64,000 bases of DNA, taken from NCBI GenBank assembly GCA_002471015.1, contig DKPB01000018.1:1-64000 (forward strand), read 5' to 3'. Source of the stretch: Stenotrophomonas sp. UBA7346. GTDB lineage: Bacteria; Pseudomonadota; Gammaproteobacteria; Xanthomonadales; Xanthomonadaceae. The notes beneath the pieces were generated by a model. That model saw only the letters and a program-made list of their open reading frames with translations, made no database searches and was not told where the DNA came from. The position numbers were made by a program, and so were the translations under genes. This document shows, piece by piece, positions 61,054-64,000 of this stretch (position 1 is its first letter; every line of letters begins with the position of its first letter).

Positions 61054-61104
61054 CGTCAGGTCAACATCGGATAAAGAAGGAGGCAAAGAGTAGCGGGCCC
61101 ACGC

Positions 61105-62493
61105 TCACAGGTCGAATACCTTGCCCGGATTCAGCAGACCGTTGTGGTCGAAGACACGCTTGACCCCGCGCATCAAGGCCACCTCGGCATCGCTGCGGGT
61201 GCTGGCCAGGTAGGCCTTCTTGACCAGCCCGATGCCATGCTCGGCCGAAATGCTGCCGTCAAAGCGGTGCAACACCTGCGCCAGCAGCTTGGTCACGTGC
61301 TCGCACTGGCTGAGGAACTCGGCATCGCTGGTGTCATCGGGTTTGAGCACATTGATATGCAGGTTGCCGTCACCGATGTGGCCGAACCAGACCACCTCGA
61401 AATGCGGGTAGGCGCCATTGATCAGCGCCTGGGTTTCAGCCAGGAACGCCGGCATCGCCGATATCCGCACCGACACATCATTCTTATATGGCTTGTAGCG
61501 CGCCACCGACTCGGTGATGCCTTCGCGCAGGCGCCATAGCTGCTGTGCCTGTGCTTCGCTGGTGCTGATCACACCATCCAGCACCCAGCCCTGCTCCATG
61601 CAGTACTCGAATGCCGCCAGCGCGGCGGCTTCGCCGGCCTCGTCGGCGGAGGCGTACTCGGTCACCACGTAGTAAGGGTGGATGTCCTCGAACGGATACT
61701 GCGCGCCATGCGCGGTGACGTGCTTGACCGCCAGGTCGGTGAAGAACTCGAAGGCCTCCAGCTGCAGCCGCTCGCGGAACGCGGCAAACACCTGCATCAG
61801 CACTTCAAAGGACGGCAGTGCCAGCACCATCACATTGGTGGCCGGCGGCGGGTCGGTCAGGCGCACGGTGGCCTCGACCACGATGCCCAGCGTGCCTTCC
61901 GAGCCAATCATCAGCTGGCGGAAGTCGTAACCACTGGAATTCTTGATCAGGCCCTTGTTGAGCTCGAGCAGCTCGCCATTGCCGGTAACCACCTTGAGCC
62001 CGGCAATCCATTCACGCGTATTGCCGTAACGGATCACGCGGATGCCGCCGGCATTGGTGGCGATATTGCCGCCGATCGAACACGAACCGCGCGCGGCGAA
62101 ATCCACCGGATAGATCAGCCCATGTTCTTTGGCCGCGTTGTGCAGTGCTTCCAGCGGCATGCCGGCCTGCACCACCAGGGTGCGGTCCACCGCATCGAAC
62201 GCCAGCGCCTTGTTCATGCGCTCCAGGCTCAGCACCAGCTCGCCATTGGCAGCCACGGCGCCGCCGGACAAGCCGGTACGACCGCCGGACGGCACCACGG
62301 CCACCTTGTGCGCGTTGGCCCAGCGCATCACCGCCTGTACCTCTTCCACACTGCCCGGCAGGGCGATGGCCAGCGGCGCCGGCGTCCAGCGCCGGGTCCA
62401 ATCGCGGCCGTAGTGCTCCAGGTCGCCATCGTCGGTCTTCAGACGCAGCTCGGGGCAGGACTGCAACAGGGTTTCCAGGCGCGGATCGGTCAT
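61105..62493 (-). CDS. FAD-linked D-2-hydroxyglutarate dehydrogenase (GlcD family)
   Basis: 462 residues with the VAO-type FAD domain (VVPSGGRTGLSGGAV, about 66; GSCSIGGNIATNAGG, about 135) and the FAD-linked oxidase C-domain (WFGHIGDGNLHINVL, SISAEHGIGLVKKAYL). Closest in character to D-2-hydroxyglutarate dehydrogenases; D-lactate dehydrogenase is the alternative. Divergence from serA supports the first: SerA makes D-2-hydroxyglutarate as a by-product, and the coupled pair has been described in Pseudomonas stutzeri. Confidence 0.86.
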   Translation of the reverse strand: MTDPRLETLLQSCPELRLKTDDGDLEHYGRDWTRRWTPAPLAIALPGSVEEVQAVMRWANAHKVAVVPSGGRTGLSGGAVAANGELVLSLERMNKALAFDAVDRTLVVQAGMPLEALHNAAKEHGLIYPVDFAARGSCSIGGNIATNAGGIRVIRYGNTREWIAGLKVVTGNGELLELNKGLIKNSSGYDFRQLMIGSEGTLGIVVEATVRLTDPPPATNVMVLALPSFEVLMQVFAAFRERLQLEAFEFFTDLAVKHVTAHGAQYPFEDIHPYYVVTEYASADEAGEAAALAAFEYCMEQGWVLDGVISTSEAQAQQLWRLREGITESVARYKPYKNDVSVRISAMPAFLAETQALINGAYPHFEVVWFGHIGDGNLHINVLKPDDTSDAEFLSQCEHVTKLLAQVLHRFDGSISAEHGIGLVKKAYLASTRSDAEVALMRGVKRVFDHNGLLNPGKVFDL

Positions 62494-62585
62494 GGCGGTG
62501 TTTCGGCGGCGTGAAAGCCGCCAAGCGTGACAGCCCGGCCGCGTGCCGTCCAGTGTCCGTAGTGAGGCCTCACGCGCGCCGTGGA

Positions 62586-62597
62586 TTTCATATGAAA
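62586..62597. promoter_or_regulatory. TTTCATATGAAA palindrome between serA and the D2HGDH gene
   Basis: A perfect 12-bp palindrome near the middle of the 203-bp divergent promoter gap. A shared operator is inferred only from its position. Confidence 0.35.
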
Positions 62598-62696
62598 CCT
62601 TTTACCATCAAGGCCTTGCCGCGTTGCGCAGCGCACAAATCGGCGCGCCGTTCTGGCATAGTTGGCGACCTACCCACCTTCGCCGCCGTCCACGAC

Positions 62697-63938
62697 ATGT
62701 CGCCCAAGAAGACCTCGTTCCCGAAGCAGGACATCCGCGTTTTGTTGCTTGAGGGGGTCAGCCAGACCGCCGTGGACGTCTTCAAGGCGGCCGGTTACTC
62801 GCAGATCGAGCTGTACAGCAAGTCACTGCCGGAAGAGGAGTTGAAGGCGCGCATCGCCGAAGCCCACATCGTCGGCATCCGCTCGCGCACCCACCTCAGC
62901 GCCGAGGTACTGGCGCATGCCAAGCGCCTGATCGCGGTGGGCTGCTTCTGCATCGGCACCAACCAGGTTGACCTGGAAGCGGCCGAACTGGCCGGCATCC
63001 CGGTCTTCAATGCGCCCTACTCCAACACCCGTTCGGTGGCCGAGCTGGTGATTGCCGAGGCGATCATGCTGACCCGTGGCATCCCGCAGAAGAATGCCGA
63101 ATGCCACCGCGGCGGCTGGTCCAAGTCGGCTGCGGGCAGCCATGAAGTCCGCGGCAAGACGCTGGGCATCATTGGCTACGGCCACATCGGCACCCAGGTC
63201 GGCGTACTGGCCGAGGCACTGGGCATGCACGTGATCTTCCACGACATCGAAACCAAGCTGTCGCTGGGCAATGCGCACCCGGCCATCAGCCTCGACGACC
63301 TGCTGGCGCGCTCGGACGTGGTCACCCTGCACGTGCCGGAAAACGGCTCCACCCAGTGGATGATCGGCGCCGAACAGCTGGGCAAGATGAAGAAGGGCGC
63401 GCACCTGATCAATGCCGCGCGTGGCACCGTTGTCGATATCGACGCACTGGATGCAGCGCTGCGTTCGGGTCACCTGGGCGGTGCCGCCGTGGACGTGTTC
63501 CCGGTCGAACCCAAGGGCAATGGCGATCTGTTCGAATCGCCACTGGCCGCGCATGACAACGTGATCCTGACCCCCCACGTGGGCGGCTCCACCCTGGAAG
63601 CGCAGGAAAACATCGGCGTGGAAGTGGCCGCCAAGCTGGTGCGCTACAGCGACAACGGCTCCACCCTGTCGGCGGTCAACTTCCCGGAAGTGACCCTGCC
63701 CGAACACGAACAGAGCCTGCGCCTGCTGCACATCCACCGCAACGTGCCGGGCGTGCTGTCCAAGATCAACGAGATCTTCTCGCGCCACAACCTGAACATC
63801 GACGGCCAGTTCCTGCGCACCGACCCCAAGGTCGGCTACGTGGTGATCGACATCAGCGCCACCGAGGAACAGGCCGCGGCCATCCGCGAGGAACTGGCAG
63901 CGATCCAGTGCACCCTGCGTACCCGCATCCTGTACTGA
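62697..63938 (+). CDS. serA: D-3-phosphoglycerate dehydrogenase
   Basis: ATG 62697 (MSPKKTSFPKQDIRVLLLEG) gives 413 residues, matching the Escherichia coli-type enzyme with an ACT domain. The NAD-binding GIIGYGHIGTQVG (about 158), catalytic RGTVVDIDAL, LHVPENGSTQWMI and HVGGSTLEAQENIG (catalytic His) are intact. The C-terminal ACT domain (about 340-413; LLHIHRNVPGVLSKINEIF) senses serine. It catalyses the first step of L-serine synthesis. Divergent from the D2HGDH gene. Confidence 0.95.
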   Translation: MSPKKTSFPKQDIRVLLLEGVSQTAVDVFKAAGYSQIELYSKSLPEEELKARIAEAHIVGIRSRTHLSAEVLAHAKRLIAVGCFCIGTNQVDLEAAELAGIPVFNAPYSNTRSVAELVIAEAIMLTRGIPQKNAECHRGGWSKSAAGSHEVRGKTLGIIGYGHIGTQVGVLAEALGMHVIFHDIETKLSLGNAHPAISLDDLLARSDVVTLHVPENGSTQWMIGAEQLGKMKKGAHLINAARGTVVDIDALDAALRSGHLGGAAVDVFPVEPKGNGDLFESPLAAHDNVILTPHVGGSTLEAQENIGVEVAAKLVRYSDNGSTLSAVNFPEVTLPEHEQSLRLLHIHRNVPGVLSKINEIFSRHNLNIDGQFLRTDPKVGYVVIDISATEEQAAAIREELAAIQCTLRTRILY

Positions 63939-63940
63939 AG

Positions 63941-64000
63941 GTAGTGCCGAGCCATGCTCGGCAGCGCCCTTCCCGGCACAACCAATGTAGTGCCGAGCCA
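63941..64000. repeat. SMAG (GTAG) REP palindromes at the window edge
   Basis: A complete unit at 63941-63963 begins 3 bp after the serA stop; a second in the same orientation starts at 63987 and is cut by the window end. Confidence 0.9.

Overview
The window is chromosomal DNA from a high-GC gammaproteobacterium of the family Xanthomonadaceae, most likely Stenotrophomonas. Three things point there. First, it carries dispersed GTAG-headed palindromes (core TGCCGAGC-AT-GCTCGGCA) of the SMAG type described from Stenotrophomonas maltophilia. Second, the gene order recN / fur-bamE / rnfH-ratA-smpB-ssrA is a proteobacterial core arrangement and the proteins resemble Xanthomonadaceae family members. 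Third, the tmRNA tag reads ANDDNYALAA. No plasmid, complete prophage, CRISPR array, rRNA or tRNA gene was seen; ssrA is the only structural RNA gene.

Layout. 1-2.2 kb: end of the 2-oxoglutarate dehydrogenase operon (sucB, lpdA). 2.4-10.4 kb: a LOG-family hydrolase, a GAF-GAF-GGDEF-EAL protein, an ECF sigma factor with a proline-rich membrane partner, a YigZ-family protein and an MsbA-like ABC exporter. 10.7-12.8 kb: tyrA and pdxY. 13-18.7 kb: grpE-dnaK-dnaJ with sigma-32 type promoters and no hrcA, divergent from recN. 19.1-22.8 kb: fur, bamE, rnfH, ratA, smpB, a GNAT gene, a small membrane protein and ssrA. 22.8-26.3 kb: an accessory stretch directly behind ssrA holding a hemerythrin-like protein, a low-affinity iron permease family protein, a VOC protein and several orphan small ORFs. 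26.4-32.2 kb: the SOS mutagenesis cassette lexA2-imuA-imuB-dnaE2 with a palindromic operator. 32.3-34.7 kb: a membrane diguanylate cyclase, a six-copy 101-bp tandem repeat and an OmpA-like lipoprotein. 34.8-43.2 kb: photolyase, dnaB, an FMN reductase, a fused branched-chain 2-oxoacid dehydrogenase E1, a GST, a GNAT and a glycine-zipper protein. 43.4-51.7 kb: tatD, tcdA, a membrane-anchored cytochrome c'-like protein, a glycine-zipper lipoprotein, a cold-shock protein, pldA, an ArsC-like protein, a DsbA-like protein, a sterol-desaturase-family hydroxylase and a second GST. 51.9-57 kb: enoyl-CoA hydratase and HMG-CoA lyase of leucine breakdown, translationally coupled to a PAS-GGDEF-EAL protein, then an SDR. 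57.2-64 kb: EF-P-like protein, an operon of a small secreted protein, a DUF4105 protein and an orphan PAS histidine kinase, then a D-2-hydroxyglutarate dehydrogenase divergent from serA.

Most of the window is ordinary core genome. The material most worth a second look is non-coding: a pair of long inverted GGGAAT-rich arms that end a few bases before the start codons of two genes lacking a Shine-Dalgarno sequence; the 101-bp tandem array; a heptamer/hexamer array that contains the recN stop codon; the LexA2 operator overlapping its own ribosome binding site; a hairpin that could cover the dnaJ ribosome binding site; and DnaA boxes upstream of dnaB. The strongest gene-level oddities are the missing hrcA, the c-di-GMP enzyme fused into a leucine-catabolism operon, and the tmRNA-adjacent accessory block.
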